Shown piece after piece: positions 21,115-33,827 of a DNA stretch of 64,000 bases. Position 1 is the first letter of the stretch. Each line of letters starts with the position of its first letter. This DNA comes from Paludibaculum sp. (GTDB taxonomy: Bacteria > Acidobacteriota > Terriglobia > Bryobacterales > Bryobacteraceae). The notes under the pieces were generated by a model. That model saw only the letters and a program-made list of their open reading frames with translations, was not told the DNA's origin and made no database searches. Position numbers and translations under genes: made by a program. The stretch spans positions 1 through 64,000 of the forward strand of contig JARKQJ010000051.1 of the NCBI GenBank assembly GCA_029973955.1, read 5' to 3'.

Positions 21115-23085
21115 ATGGAGCGGTTCGGAGTCGGGATTGCGTTGGTTCTCTGTGTACCCTCATTGTGGGCGGAGAATCCGGCGATCACTCCGATCTCTGA
21201 CGCGAGGAGACTGGCACATCAAACGAGTCCGGCCGAACTGTGCCTGTCCGGAACGGTGACGATGGAGACCGGACTGCTCACCACATCCCAGGCAGATTTC
21301 TACTTCCAGGATGAGACGGGTGGAATCTCCGTCCATGGCGATGGCCGCCAGGAACTGCCGCGCGGCGCCGTCGTGCGGGCCTGCGGGCGGCTGCGCCTGC
21401 AGGAAGGGCTGGAACCGGAGCTTGTCGCCGCTTCGGTGGAAATCACCGGCAGGGCTCGCCCCCCGGCGCCGCGCAAGCTGAGCCTGGACCAGGCGTTCCG
21501 CGGCGAGCATGCCGGAGAGCTGGTGGTGGTGGAAGGCGAGGTAGTGACGCAGATGATCGCAGAGGAGCGCGACATCGCCTACCTTGGGCCGCATCAACCA
21601 CCACTCCGCGTTTACGGCCGGCGGGCACCCAACCAGCTCTCGGTGTTACCGCATGTGGCTCCGATAGGCGCCCGGGTCACGGCCACAGGGATCCTGCTGC
21701 CGAGCGACAGGACGAGCTTCCAGATCCGCTGTCGAACCGCGACAGACCTCGGGCTGATGTCGCCGCCGGTCCCCGAGGAAGTGGAAATCCTGCGCATGGG
21801 CTTCATCGCCTGCGCGGGGCTGGTGCTGGCCGCCGTACTGTGGAGCTTCACGCTACGGCGCGCCGTCCGCCGGCAGACGGCCGAAATCCGCAGCCTCATG
21901 TTGCAGGCGCAGGAATCGGCCCAACTCAAGGCGGAGTTTCTGGCCAAGATGAGCCACGAGATCCGTACGCCGCTCAACGGCATCATCGGCATGACGGAGC
22001 TGGCGATTGACACACCTCTCTCCGTCGAACAACGGTCCTATCTCGAAACGGTGCGTTCGGCATCGCTTTCCCTGTTGTCGATCGTCAACGACATTCTCGA
22101 TTTTTCGCGCATAGAGAAGCGCAACCTGCCGATTGCGAATGCGCCATTTTCACTGGTAGAACTGCTGGACAGCCTGCGGCCGATGTTCCAAATCAGCGCG
22201 ACACGAAAGGGGCTGGAACTGGATCTGCGCGCTGAACCCGGCACGCCGGAGCAGGTCATGGGGGATTCAGCGCGTCTGCGGCAGGTGCTGGTCAACCTGA
22301 TTGGGAACGCGGTGAAGTTCACGACACGCGGCTCCGTGCGGCTCCGGGTGCGGCCGGCTGGCGCGGGCCTGATCCGATTTGAGGTGATCGATACCGGAAT
22401 CGGCATCGCGGAGGCGCAGCAGAGCCGGATCTTCGAGGCCTTCGCCCAAGGTGACGCGGCGATCCACCTCGAGTACGGCGGATCCGGCCTGGGCCTGGCC
22501 ATCAGCGCTCAACTTGTGCGCCTGATGGGCGGCGAGATTGGAATCCGCAGCCAGACGGGGAGCGGCACCACATTCTTCTTCACACTGCCCCTGCCGGGGG
22601 TGGAGGTCCCACAGGGCCTCGAACCCGCTCCGGAGAAGACCTTCTCGGATTCACTATCCTCGATGGCCTCGATCCTGGTGGCGGAAGACAACCCGGTGAA
22701 TCAGAAGCTGGTTTCAAGCCTGCTGCAGAAACGAGGCCACATGGTGGATGTGGCCGCTAACGGAGCCGAGGCCGCCGAGAAAGCCCGCGCGCGGAGCTAC
22801 GACCTCATCCTGATGGATGTTCAGATGCCGGTGGCCGACGGGTTTGAAGCCACAGCCAGGATCCGCTCCTGGGAGAAGCAGAGCGGCGCGGCGCCGGTGC
22901 CCATCGTCGCGCTCACTGCCCACGCCCTGCCCGAGCATGCGCGGCAGTGCCGGAATGCCGGAATGGATGGGTTTCTGTCCAAGCCATTCCTGCCTGGCGA
23001 CCTGGACTGCATCCTGCGGCAGCACATCCGCCGGCTGCCCGCCGGGGGGCGTGCGGAGTCGTCAGCCGGCCTCAACACGATATGA
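21115..23085 (+). CDS. hybrid sensor histidine kinase with OB-fold-like sensor
   Basis: A 656-residue membrane kinase. A signal peptide (about 1-20) is followed by an extracytoplasmic region (about 25-225) of two OB-fold-like repeats ([12 protein letters not shown] and [16 protein letters not shown], then [14 protein letters not shown]). One membrane helix follows (about 230-245), then HisKA with phospho-His281 in [13 protein letters not shown], an HATPase domain ([25 protein letters not shown]), and a C-terminal receiver with Asp568 in LILMDVQMP. It should autophosphorylate and relay to its own receiver; the next phosphotransfer partner is not nearby. It lies 42 bp upstream of a GH106-like hydrolase in the same direction, so it may sense carbohydrate, but this is inference. 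Confidence 0.88.
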   Translation: MERFGVGIALVLCVPSLWAENPAITPISDARRLAHQTSPAELCLSGTVTMETGLLTTSQADFYFQDETGGISVHGDGRQELPRGAVVRACGRLRLQEGLEPELVAASVEITGRARPPAPRKLSLDQAFRGEHAGELVVVEGEVVTQMIAEERDIAYLGPHQPPLRVYGRRAPNQLSVLPHVAPIGARVTATGILLPSDRTSFQIRCRTATDLGLMSPPVPEEVEILRMGFIACAGLVLAAVLWSFTLRRAVRRQTAEIRSLMLQAQESAQLKAEFLAKMSHEIRTPLNGIIGMTELAIDTPLSVEQRSYLETVRSASLSLLSIVNDILDFSRIEKRNLPIANAPFSLVELLDSLRPMFQISATRKGLELDLRAEPGTPEQVMGDSARLRQVLVNLIGNAVKFTTRGSVRLRVRPAGAGLIRFEVIDTGIGIAEAQQSRIFEAFAQGDAAIHLEYGGSGLGLAISAQLVRLMGGEIGIRSQTGSGTTFFFTLPLPGVEVPQGLEPAPEKTFSDSLSSMASILVAEDNPVNQKLVSSLLQKRGHMVDVAANGAEAAEKARARSYDLILMDVQMPVADGFEATARIRSWEKQSGAAPVPIVALTAHALPEHARQCRNAGMDGFLSKPFLPGDLDCILRQHIRRLPAGGRAESSAGLNTI

Positions 23086-23127
23086 TTCCGTCGAAGCGCT
23101 GTTTCCGAAGCGCTTCCGGAAGTCCCC

Positions 23128-26100
23128 ATGCCATTCCTTGACCTCAACCGGCGCCAATGGTTCGCGCTTGCCGCCGGCGCCCTCACCGTCCGCGCCGCCA
23201 GCGCGGAAGAACTGGCCGATGAGTTCGCCGTTCCGCCCGACGCGGCGCGGCCCTGGGTCTACTGGTTCTGGAAGAACGGCAACATCAGCCGGGAAGGAAT
23301 CACGGCGGACCTCGAAGCCATGCGGCAGGTAGGCATTGGCGGCGTGATCACCATGGAGGTCTCGCTCACCACCCCGAAAGGGCCGGTGGCGTTCTTCAGC
23401 ACCGAATGGCGCGAACTGTTCCGCCACGCGGTGGAGGAGTGCGCGCGGCTCGGGCTGCAGATCGAGATGAACAGCGCGCCGGGCTGGACGGGGAGCGGCG
23501 GAGCGTGGATCACGCCGGAGCAGTCCATGCAGATGATCACGGCGTCGTCGACGCAGGTGCGGGGTCCGCGGAGTTTCAGAGGTGTCCTGCCGATGCCGGA
23601 GACGGTGCGGGAGTTCTACCGCGACGTGGCGGTGCTCGCCTTCCCCACGCCGCCCGCGCCGCATCGCATCGAGAAGATCCGCGAAAAAGCGTTCTATGAA
23701 CGCGGGCCGTACTCGTCGAAACCGGGCGTGGCGCCATTTCTGGAGACTCCGGCCCGCTATGATGAACTGCCGGCGCAGGCCATCATTGCCGCCCGCGGCA
23801 TCGTGAATCTCACGGCGAGAATGGAGGCGAGCGGCCGCCTGGCGTGGGATGTGCCGGATGGCGACTGGACGATCCTACGGTTCGGCCATACGAGTACAGG
23901 GCAGACCAACCGGCCGGCGCCCTCAGAGGGCCTGGAGTGCGACAAGCTGGACCGCTCCGCGCTGGACGCCCATTTCCGCCAGTTCACAGAACGGCTTCTG
24001 GCCGACGCGGGCGCGGCGCGCCAGGCGCTGGCCGGCACGCACTTCGACAGTTGGGAGGTGGGCGCACAGAACTGGTCGCCGGTTTTCGCCAGGGAGTTCC
24101 AGCGGCGCCGCGGCTACGATCCGGTTCCCTGGTTGCCGGTTTACCTTGGCATGGTGGTGGAGAGCCTGGAGCGGTCAGAGCGTTTCCTTTGGGACTTGCG
24201 TCAGACCGTCTCTGACCTGGTGGCCGAGAATCACGGCGAGTACATGGCGGAACTCGCCCGGCGTGCCGGGCTGTTCCTCTCGATCGAGCCTTACGACATG
24301 ACGCCATGTGACGACATGACGCTGGGCGCCACGGCGGGCGTGCCGATGTGCGAATTCTGGAGCGGGCATTTCGACGCGCGGTACAGCGTGCGGGAAGCCA
24401 CCTCGGTCGGGCACGTTTACGGCCGGCCCATCGTGGGCGCGGAGGCGTTCACCTCCGCCTATCAGGACCTATGGAAACTGCACCCTGGCGCGATCAAGCA
24501 CATCGGTGACTGGGCCTTCAGCGAGGGCGTCAACCGGTTCGTCATTCACCGCTCCGTACACCAGCCGTTCCCCAATGCGCGGCCTGGGTTGACGCTGGGC
24601 CAGCACGGCATCCACCTGGAGCGCACGCAGACCTGGTGGAGTTACTCGCAGCCCTGGCACCGCTACACGGCCCGCTGCCAGCACCTGTTGCGCCAGGGCG
24701 CGTGGGTGGCAGACGCGCTGTACCTGAGCCCGGAAGGCGCGCCCAACGTCTTTCAGCCGCCAAGGCTTGCCCCGCGCGGCTACAAGCTGGACGGATGCAC
24801 CCCGCAGGCATTGATGAAGCTGGCCACGGTGCGCCAGGGCCGCATCGCATTTCCCGGCGGCGGGGAGTACCGCGTGCTGGTGCTGCCCGAGTTGGCGGCC
24901 ATGACGCCGGAACTGCTGGGGCGTATTCGAGCGCTGGTGGAGCAGGGCGCCACGGTGGTGGGTCTGCCGCCGGAGAAGTCGCCGAGTCTCGCGTCGTTTC
25001 CGCAGTGTGACGGGGCGGTACGGCAGACCGCTGCCGCCGTGTGGGGGGATGCCCCCAAGGCCGCGGGTCTGGTGGAACGGGGCGTTGGACAGGGGCGGGT
25101 GTTTTCGGGGCGGGCAGTGGCGGCGCGGCGCGTGGCCGCAGGCGCACAGCCGCCGGTGTATCGCGCACAGGCGATCTGGTCAGTGAACGGCAGCCGCGAG
25201 TTCCACCTCACGTTTGACGCGCCAGCCGGGCTACCCTTTGCACGCGCGGAGTTGCACGCCGCTGGCGCCATCACTCTGACGCTCAACGGCAGGAGCGTGC
25301 CCGTGAGCTGGGTGGAGCAGGTGCTGGACCGCCCACGGCTGCAGGGCTTCCGCCGGGTGGACATCTTCGATCTGAAGCCGTACGTGCGGGCGGGCGCGAA
25401 TGAAGTGACGGTCCGTGTGGGCGCACAGGCGGACTTTCCGGACGAACTGGCGGGCGGAATCGTGCTGGGCGAGGGGACGATTCTGACCGGCAAGGATTGG
25501 ACTGCCGGCGGCGCCGCGGTGGAAGTCCGCCAACCGCTGCCGCTCAACTTCACCTGGATGCCCGCGCACAGCGAGATCTACCCGCCCGCCGAAGCCGTGG
25601 AAGAGGTACTGCGCCGCGTTGGCGCCGGGCCGGACTTCACCGCCGACGCTCCACTGCGCTTCGCGCACCGGCGCGCGCCGGGCATGGACCTCTATTTCAT
25701 GAGCAGCGCGGAGCCGCACTCGGTGGAGGCGGCCTGCACATTCAGAGGGGGCCATGCCGCGCCCGAGCTATGGCATCCGGAGACAGGCGAGATTCGGCCG
25801 CTGCAGGCCGCGCAGGGGCAGGCGCAGGGCGTCACCGTCGCGCTGCGCTTCGACCCCGGGGAGAGCTACTTCGTGGTCTTCCGTGAGAACGCGCGGCGCG
25901 CGAAGCGGGCAGCGAACTTTCAAGAGATGCGCGAGGCGCTGACGATCGAGGGCTCGTGGTCCGTGCAGTTCGACGCGAAGCTGGGCGGTCCGGCGACGGC
26001 CATCGAGTTTGGCGCGCTCGAAGACTGGTCCCGCCGCGCCGAGCCGGGCATCCGGCACTACAGCGGCACGGCCGTCTACCGGAAGCGCATCACCGTGCCT

Positions 26101-26481
26101 GCCGCGATGGCCGGCCGGCCGTTGCTGCTGGACCTGGGCAAGGTGCACGAGATGGCGCGAGTGAGGATCGATGGCAAGGAAGTTGGCGTGGCGTGGCACG
26201 CGCCCTTCCGCCTGCCGGTGCAGGTGACGGCCGGCGAGCATGAACTGGCCATTGAAGTGGTGAACCTGTGGCCGAACCGCATGATCGGAGACGCGGCCCT
26301 GCCCGAAGACGCGGAGTGGACGGAGAAGGGCCGGCTCCAGGCGTGGCCGCAGTGGCTGCTGGACGGCGAGGCGAGCCCCGCGGGGCGCATTACTTTCACG
26401 CACGTGCGCACGTATTCGAAAGACGCGCCCTTGCTGCCTTCGGGGCTGCTGGGGCCGGTGCGGCTGTTGGAAACCGCCTGA
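23128..26481 (+). CDS. exported GH106-type alpha-L-rhamnosidase
   Basis: A large 1117-residue glycoside hydrolase with a twin-arginine-like signal (NRRQWFALAAGALTVRAASA). The N-terminal catalytic part resembles GH106: RPWVYWFWKNGNISREGI, then GIGGVITMEV, EMNSAPGWTGSGGAWI, THFDSWEVGAQNWSP, and a long TIM-barrel region ending near VIHRSVHQPF. The C-terminal 400 residues contain galactose-binding-like beta-sandwich domains (LHAAGAITLTLNGR; LLLDLGKVHEMARVRIDGKE) like the sugar-binding module of GH2. GH106 enzymes release L-rhamnose from rhamnogalacturonan and other glycans. It follows the hybrid kinase closely and converges with mgtA. The exact substrate is unproven. Confidence 0.82.
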   Translation: MPFLDLNRRQWFALAAGALTVRAASAEELADEFAVPPDAARPWVYWFWKNGNISREGITADLEAMRQVGIGGVITMEVSLTTPKGPVAFFSTEWRELFRHAVEECARLGLQIEMNSAPGWTGSGGAWITPEQSMQMITASSTQVRGPRSFRGVLPMPETVREFYRDVAVLAFPTPPAPHRIEKIREKAFYERGPYSSKPGVAPFLETPARYDELPAQAIIAARGIVNLTARMEASGRLAWDVPDGDWTILRFGHTSTGQTNRPAPSEGLECDKLDRSALDAHFRQFTERLLADAGAARQALAGTHFDSWEVGAQNWSPVFAREFQRRRGYDPVPWLPVYLGMVVESLERSERFLWDLRQTVSDLVAENHGEYMAELARRAGLFLSIEPYDMTPCDDMTLGATAGVPMCEFWSGHFDARYSVREATSVGHVYGRPIVGAEAFTSAYQDLWKLHPGAIKHIGDWAFSEGVNRFVIHRSVHQPFPNARPGLTLGQHGIHLERTQTWWSYSQPWHRYTARCQHLLRQGAWVADALYLSPEGAPNVFQPPRLAPRGYKLDGCTPQALMKLATVRQGRIAFPGGGEYRVLVLPELAAMTPELLGRIRALVEQGATVVGLPPEKSPSLASFPQCDGAVRQTAAAVWGDAPKAAGLVERGVGQGRVFSGRAVAARRVAAGAQPPVYRAQAIWSVNGSREFHLTFDAPAGLPFARAELHAAGAITLTLNGRSVPVSWVEQVLDRPRLQGFRRVDIFDLKPYVRAGANEVTVRVGAQADFPDELAGGIVLGEGTILTGKDWTAGGAAVEVRQPLPLNFTWMPAHSEIYPPAEAVEEVLRRVGAGPDFTADAPLRFAHRRAPGMDLYFMSSAEPHSVEAACTFRGGHAAPELWHPETGEIRPLQAAQGQAQGVTVALRFDPGESYFVVFRENARRAKRAANFQEMREALTIEGSWSVQFDAKLGGPATAIEFGALEDWSRRAEPGIRHYSGTAVYRKRITVPAAMAGRPLLLDLGKVHEMARVRIDGKEVGVAWHAPFRLPVQVTAGEHELAIEVVNLWPNRMIGDAALPEDAEWTEKGRLQAWPQWLLDGEASPAGRITFTHVRTYSKDAPLLPSGLLGPVRLLETA

Positions 26482-26493
26482 ACGGCGCGCCGC

Positions 26494-29121
<2,628 letters not shown>

Positions 29122-29568
29122 GGTCGTGCATCTCCTTTCTCATAGCCGCAATTCGGCGATGAGGCGGCGCCAGCGCGGGCTGCCGCTTCACACGCCGATC
29201 GTGCGCGCCGGGAAACGCGACGAGCTACGAGGCCGTGCAAAGGGGCGCGCCGGTTCAGGCGGGCCATTGAGGTGGGATGAGCGCTTGGCTGGCGGGCCGC
29301 CGCGCGACGTCTTCATTCCGTCGCGGGAGGCCGGCCCGGCGCCCTAGGGCAGGACGAACGAGATCAACCGGTCAACACACGCGACTGAAGAAAAGGACGC
29401 CCGCGGCGAACCCACCAGCAAAGGGGGCTCGTCCCGCAAGGTCATCGAACTACTGCCATCAGTCGTCTTCATACGATTTGTCTGGAGCTTTGAGCTCCAC
29501 GCCCAGGATAGCCCGGCCTGCGAAGACCGGTCAACCAGGCGCGGCATTTTTGATCGCTTCGTGCGCGC
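29122..29568. other. non-coding gap between mgtA and metW
   Basis: About 447 bp that hold the mgtA promoter and leader (minus strand) and the 3' end of the metX-metW transcript. One clear small hairpin is GCGACG/CGTCGC (29304-29309 with 29319-29324, 9-nt loop). No ykoK/M-box signature and no convincing small gene were seen. Confidence 0.45.
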
Positions 29569-30174
29569 TCACGCCGGATTGCGCAGCAGGTAGACGGCGA
29601 CTTCGGCCATGAGGTTGGGCATGGCGGTGCCTCGGGTGTGGCCGGAGAGGAACATGCGCTTTTCCACGGTCCAGTGCTGGTCGCGCATCGATTCCTCGAA
29701 GTCCTCGATGGTGAGGAAGTGGACGTTCGGCGAGTCGTGCCAGCCGTAGGGGAAGAGGCGGGTGCGCGGCGCGCCGCCGCTGAAGAGGTGGCTCAGCCGG
29801 ACGCGCCAGTGGCCGAAGTTCGGAAACGCCACCACGGCATAGCGGCCGATGCGGAGGATCTCTTTGAGTACCTCCAGGGGGTGCCGCAGCTCCTGCAGGG
29901 TCTGGCTGAGAATGACGTAGTCGAAGGCGCCGTCCGGGTACTCCTTCAGGCTGTTTTCCAGGTCGCCCTGATAGACGGTGACGCCGCGCGCGATGGCCTG
30001 CTGCACCAGTTCACGCTTCAACTCCACGCCGCGCGCTTCCACGCGCTTGTTGGCCTTCAGCCACTGCAGCAGAGATCCGTCGCCGCAGCCGAGGTCGAGC
30101 ACGCGCGCGCCTTCCGGGATGAGTTCGCTGATCAGGGCGTAGTCGCTGCGCCCCAGCACTTCCCTCACCTGCAT
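29569..30174 (-). CDS. metW: methionine biosynthesis protein MetW
   Basis: A 201-residue class I methyltransferase-fold protein of the MetW family. The SAM-binding loop [15 protein letters not shown] is intact, followed by [32 protein letters not shown] and [16 protein letters not shown], the last being typical of MetW. It starts inside the end of metX (overlap of 10 nt), so the two are co-translated. MetW commonly pairs with MetX in Proteobacteria and Acidobacteria and has been linked to MetX activity. Whether it methylates anything is unsettled. Confidence 0.92.
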   Translation of the reverse strand: MQVREVLGRSDYALISELIPEGARVLDLGCGDGSLLQWLKANKRVEARGVELKRELVQQAIARGVTVYQGDLENSLKEYPDGAFDYVILSQTLQELRHPLEVLKEILRIGRYAVVAFPNFGHWRVRLSHLFSGGAPRTRLFPYGWHDSPNVHFLTIEDFEESMRDQHWTVEKRMFLSGHTRGTAMPNLMAEVAVYLLRNPA

Positions 30175-31286
30175 GGGACACCTCCGCGGAACTCCCGCTG
30201 GCAGCGGCTTAGGAAGCCCTTCACAATCTCGGTCTGCTCGCCTACGTCCACCAGGAATGCGTCATGGCCGTAGTTAGAGGAGAGCTCGCAGTAGGTGACG
30301 TCGTGGTTCCTGCTTCTCAAAGCGTTCACGATCTCCTGAGACTGGTAGGAGGGGTAGAGCCAGTCCGAGGTGAAGCTGATCACCAGGAAGCGCGACGTGG
30401 CCCGCTCCAGAGAGGCGGCCAGTGAAGGCGCATCCGCTGAGAGGTCGAAGTAATCCATTGCCTTGGTGATGTAGAGGTAAGAGTTCGCGTCAAAGCGGCC
30501 GACGAACTGGGAGCCGCGGTAGCGGAGGTAGCTCTCCACTTCGAAGTCGACCTCGAAGGCGTAGCTGAACTCCTGGCGGTTGCGCAGGCGGCGGCCGAAC
30601 TTCTCGCGCATGCTCTCGTCGGACATGTACGTGATGTGGCCCACCATGCGCGCCACGGACAACCCACGTGCGGGCAGTTTGCCGCCGTAGTAGTCGCCGC
30701 CGGCGAAGTCCGGGTCCATCATGATGGCCTGGCGGCCGGTTTCGTTGAAGGCGATCTGCTGCGCGCTGTGCCGCGCGGTGGAGGCGATGGGGATGCACGC
30801 CTCGACGCTCTCGGGATAGGCCACGGCCCACTCCAGCGCCTGCATGCCGCCCATGGAGCCGCCGCTCACCGCCAGAAGCCGGGCGATGCCCAGGTGGTCC
30901 ACCAACTGCTTCTGCAACCGGACCATGTCGGAGATGCTGATGCCGGGGAATCGCAACCCATAGGGCCGCTGGCTACCCGGCTCATCCGAACTGGGGCCCG
31001 TGGTGCCCCGGCACCCGCCGAGCACGTTGGAACAGATGACGAAGTAGCGGTCCGTGTCGAACGCCTTCCCGGGCCCGATCATGTTGTCCCACCAGCCCGG
31101 CTTGCCTTCGTGGTCGATGCCCGCGGCGTGGGCGTCGCCGGTGAAGGCGTGCAGCACCAGAATGGCGTTGGTCCTGGTCTCGTTCAGACGGCCGTAGGTT
31201 TCGTAGGCCACCTGCAAGCCGCGCAAAGTCTCACCCGAGTCGAGCAGGAGTGAATCAAAATGGGCGAACTGCGTTTCCGTGGTCAT
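30165..31286 (-). CDS. metX: homoserine O-acyltransferase MetX
   Basis: A 373-residue alpha/beta-hydrolase enzyme acylating homoserine in methionine synthesis. The nucleophile Ser144 lies in [30 protein letters not shown] and [18 protein letters not shown] are family signatures, and the catalytic His is in [10 protein letters not shown]. Annotation by homology says acetyl-CoA, but MetX proteins paired with MetW can use succinyl-CoA, so the acyl donor is open. The ATG at 31286 is divergent from the ADOP permease. No SAM riboswitch was recognised in the 88-bp spacer. Confidence 0.93.
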   Translation of the reverse strand: MTTETQFAHFDSLLLDSGETLRGLQVAYETYGRLNETRTNAILVLHAFTGDAHAAGIDHEGKPGWWDNMIGPGKAFDTDRYFVICSNVLGGCRGTTGPSSDEPGSQRPYGLRFPGISISDMVRLQKQLVDHLGIARLLAVSGGSMGGMQALEWAVAYPESVEACIPIASTARHSAQQIAFNETGRQAIMMDPDFAGGDYYGGKLPARGLSVARMVGHITYMSDESMREKFGRRLRNRQEFSYAFEVDFEVESYLRYRGSQFVGRFDANSYLYITKAMDYFDLSADAPSLAASLERATSRFLVISFTSDWLYPSYQSQEIVNALRSRNHDVTYCELSSNYGHDAFLVDVGEQTEIVKGFLSRCQREFRGGVPCR

Positions 31287-31374
31287 CGGGCTATCGAATC
31301 TTCATCTTAGCGTGACCCACACCGAGGTAGCCGATTGTTGTGAACGAACAGGTCGGTTGAAACGTATATGTTGC

Positions 31375-33792
31375 ATGCCGGTTCTCGCCGACGCCCGCCT
31401 CGCCGTGCGCCAAATCCGCCGCACCGCCGGATTGAGCGCCACGGCGATTCTCTCGATTGCGCTTGGGATCGGCGCCGCAACGGCCATCTTCAGCGTGGTG
31501 CATGGCGTCATCATCGATCCGTTCCCCTACCGTGACGTCGATTCGCTGGTCTCCATCGCCGTGCGCAATCCTGCCCAGCGCGGGGCCCGCACAGGCTACA
31601 CGGTGGACCAGTTCCTGGAGATCCAGCGCCGCAGCCGCATCTTTACCGGTTTGACGGTCTCTACCATCTCAGACGTTCTGTGGGCCGGCGCCGGAGACCC
31701 GCAACAGTTGCGCGGGAACCACACGACCTTCCACGGCCTGGAATTGATGGGCGTAGCGCCGGTTGCCGGGCGGATCTTCACCGAGGCCGACGGCGCGGAC
31801 AACGCCGAATCCGTGTGTGTGCTGGGTTACCGTTTCTGGCAACGGCAGTTCGGCGGGGACTCCGCGGTGGTGGGCCGCACCCTTACTTTGAACGGCAAGC
31901 AGCGGACAGTGGTGGGCGTCATGCCTCCGCGTTTCATGTGGCGCGGCGCGGACGTCTACCTGCCGGTGCACTTCCGGCAGGGCGAGTCTCCCGAAGGCGT
32001 GAGGTACACGCATGTGCTCGGGCGATTGAGGCCGGGCGTCACCGCGGCGGAAGCGGAAACCGACCTGCGGCCGATCATCGAGGACTTGAGCCGCAGCGAG
32101 CCGGGCGCGTTCCCGGAGAAGTTCAGGGTGGGCCTGATGACGTTCGCGGAGACCTTCCCCAGCGGCATCCGTCGCGAGCTATACCTGCTACTGGCCTCCG
32201 TGGGCCTGCTTTTGCTGATCGCCTGCGCGAACGTGTCGAACCTGTTGCTGGCGCGCGGGCTGGCCAGAGGCACTGAGATGGCGGTGCGGCTCTCCGTGGG
32301 CGCGCCGCGTGGGCGGCTGATCTCGCAGTTGCTCACAGAGAGTGTCGTGCTGGCGCTGGTGGGCTGCGCGTTGGGGGTGCTGCTGGCATGGGTGGGCATG
32401 AAGGCGATCCTGACCGTGGTGCCGCCCTTCACAATTCCCGACGAGAGCGAAGTGCGGATCCACCTGCCGGTGCTGGGGTTCTCCCTGGGGCTCACCGTGC
32501 TTTCGGCGTTGATCTTCGGCCTGGGACCGGCGATCGCCGCAACGAAGTCGAACCTGACGGATGCATTGCGCTCGGGCGGAAAAGGCGCGGTGGCGGGCCG
32601 CGGCCACGGCCTGGCGCGCGGCGCCCTGGTGGTGACAGAAGTGGCGCTCTCCGTCGTTCTGTTGACGAGCGCCGGGCTGATGGTCCGTTCGCTGCTTGCC
32701 GCCGAGGGCGAAGAACTGGGCATCCGGACCAACAGCCTTCTCACACTGCGCGTGCCGCTCTCCACCACGCGCTACCCGGAGAGCGGCAAGCGCGTTGAGA
32801 CCATGGAGGTTCTCCTGGAACGCCTCAACACGACGCCCGGGATTGTGGAAGCGGCGGCCAACACCTCCTGGCATCCGCTGGGGAACTTCTCGGCGCCCGT
32901 CCTGGTTCCAGCGCGCCCGCAAGCGCAAAGCCCGCGCGTGACGCTGAACCCGGTGAGCAGCCGCTACCTGAGCGTTTACGGCATCCCACTGAAGAGCGGC
33001 CGCGGCCTCACGCAGGCCGACGTCAACCAGCAGCGCCATGTGGCCGTGGTCAGCGAGCGCTTCGTGCGTAGCTTATTCCCCGACGGCGCGGTGCTTGGGC
33101 AGTGGATCGACATTCCGGTGCTCAAGCAGCCGCCGGTAAAGCTCGCCGACGCCCGCCTGGAGATCGTCGGCGTGGTGGCGGACACGGCGGGCGGCGGGCT
33201 GGAAGAGCAGCGGCCGGAGCTGTACCTGCCGCACTCGTTGATCGGGTTGTCGGAGTGCCTCACCATTCGTTCGGCGGCAGCAGATCCGATGATGGTTCTG
33301 CCAACGGTGCGTGCGGTGATCCGATCGCTCGACCGGGACCAACCGGTGACACAGGTGCGCACGGTGGAAGCCCGCATCAGCGAAGAACTCATGGCCAGCC
33401 GCCGCTTCAATGCCGTGCTGTTTGGCGTCTTCTCGGTGCTCGGTCTCACGCTGGCGGCAGTGGGCATCTACGGCGTGATGGCGAACTCGGTCAGCCGGCG
33501 GACCAATGAGATCGGCGTGCGGATGGCGATGGGTGCGAATGAGTGGGACATCTACCGGCTGGTGATCGGAGAAGGAGGCCGGTTGCTGGGGGTGGGCGTG
33601 GTGGTGGGCTCGCTTGCCGCGATTGCCTCCGCGCGCCTGCTGACGCAATTGGTGTGGCGGGCGCGGGTCTTCGATCCCATCACCATCGGGGCGGTCGCGT
33701 TCCTTTTGGTGGCAGTGGGCCTGGCGGCCTGCTGGCTGCCGGCGCGGCGCGGCTCCCGGCTGGATCCGATGAGCGCACTGCGCTCCGAGTGA
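31375..33792 (+). CDS. ADOP-type FtsX/MacB permease
   Basis: An 805-residue membrane protein of the duplicated orphan permease class that is abundant in Acidobacteria. The N-terminal signature LAVRQIRRTAGLSATAILS is followed by the first membrane helix, a MacB-PCD periplasmic domain (about 60-250), three FtsX helices (ELYLLLASVGLLLLIACANV; EMAVRLSVGAPRGRLISQLL), then a second periplasmic domain and a C-terminal FtsX bundle (NEIGVRMAMGANEWDIYRLV). There is no ATPase domain and no ATPase gene beside it. The ATG at 31375 is chosen because family sequence starts there. Partner and substrate are unknown. Confidence 0.9.
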   Translation: MPVLADARLAVRQIRRTAGLSATAILSIALGIGAATAIFSVVHGVIIDPFPYRDVDSLVSIAVRNPAQRGARTGYTVDQFLEIQRRSRIFTGLTVSTISDVLWAGAGDPQQLRGNHTTFHGLELMGVAPVAGRIFTEADGADNAESVCVLGYRFWQRQFGGDSAVVGRTLTLNGKQRTVVGVMPPRFMWRGADVYLPVHFRQGESPEGVRYTHVLGRLRPGVTAAEAETDLRPIIEDLSRSEPGAFPEKFRVGLMTFAETFPSGIRRELYLLLASVGLLLLIACANVSNLLLARGLARGTEMAVRLSVGAPRGRLISQLLTESVVLALVGCALGVLLAWVGMKAILTVVPPFTIPDESEVRIHLPVLGFSLGLTVLSALIFGLGPAIAATKSNLTDALRSGGKGAVAGRGHGLARGALVVTEVALSVVLLTSAGLMVRSLLAAEGEELGIRTNSLLTLRVPLSTTRYPESGKRVETMEVLLERLNTTPGIVEAAANTSWHPLGNFSAPVLVPARPQAQSPRVTLNPVSSRYLSVYGIPLKSGRGLTQADVNQQRHVAVVSERFVRSLFPDGAVLGQWIDIPVLKQPPVKLADARLEIVGVVADTAGGGLEEQRPELYLPHSLIGLSECLTIRSAAADPMMVLPTVRAVIRSLDRDQPVTQVRTVEARISEELMASRRFNAVLFGVFSVLGLTLAAVGIYGVMANSVSRRTNEIGVRMAMGANEWDIYRLVIGEGGRLLGVGVVVGSLAAIASARLLTQLVWRARVFDPITIGAVAFLLVAVGLAACWLPARRGSRLDPMSALRSE

Positions 33793-33812
33793 CCCGGCCG
33801 AAGGGCCGCCCC

Positions 33813-33818
33813 TATAAT
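33813..33818 (+). promoter_or_regulatory. possible -10 box close to the sulfatase start
   Basis: TATAAT lies only 9 nt before the sulfatase ATG. If used, transcription would begin at or beside the start codon, giving a nearly leaderless mRNA. No -35 is evident, and a weak AGAGA site is also present. Confidence 0.3.
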
Positions 33819-33827
33819 CAAGAGACG

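Noticed and set aside
29122..29400. M-box (Mg2+) riboswitch before mgtA
   Set aside because: Only a small hairpin was visible; the conserved M-box core was not seen. A covariance search would decide.
31287..31374. SAM riboswitch before metX
   Set aside because: The 88-bp divergent spacer shows none of the known SAM-aptamer cores, and it is short for a SAM-I element.
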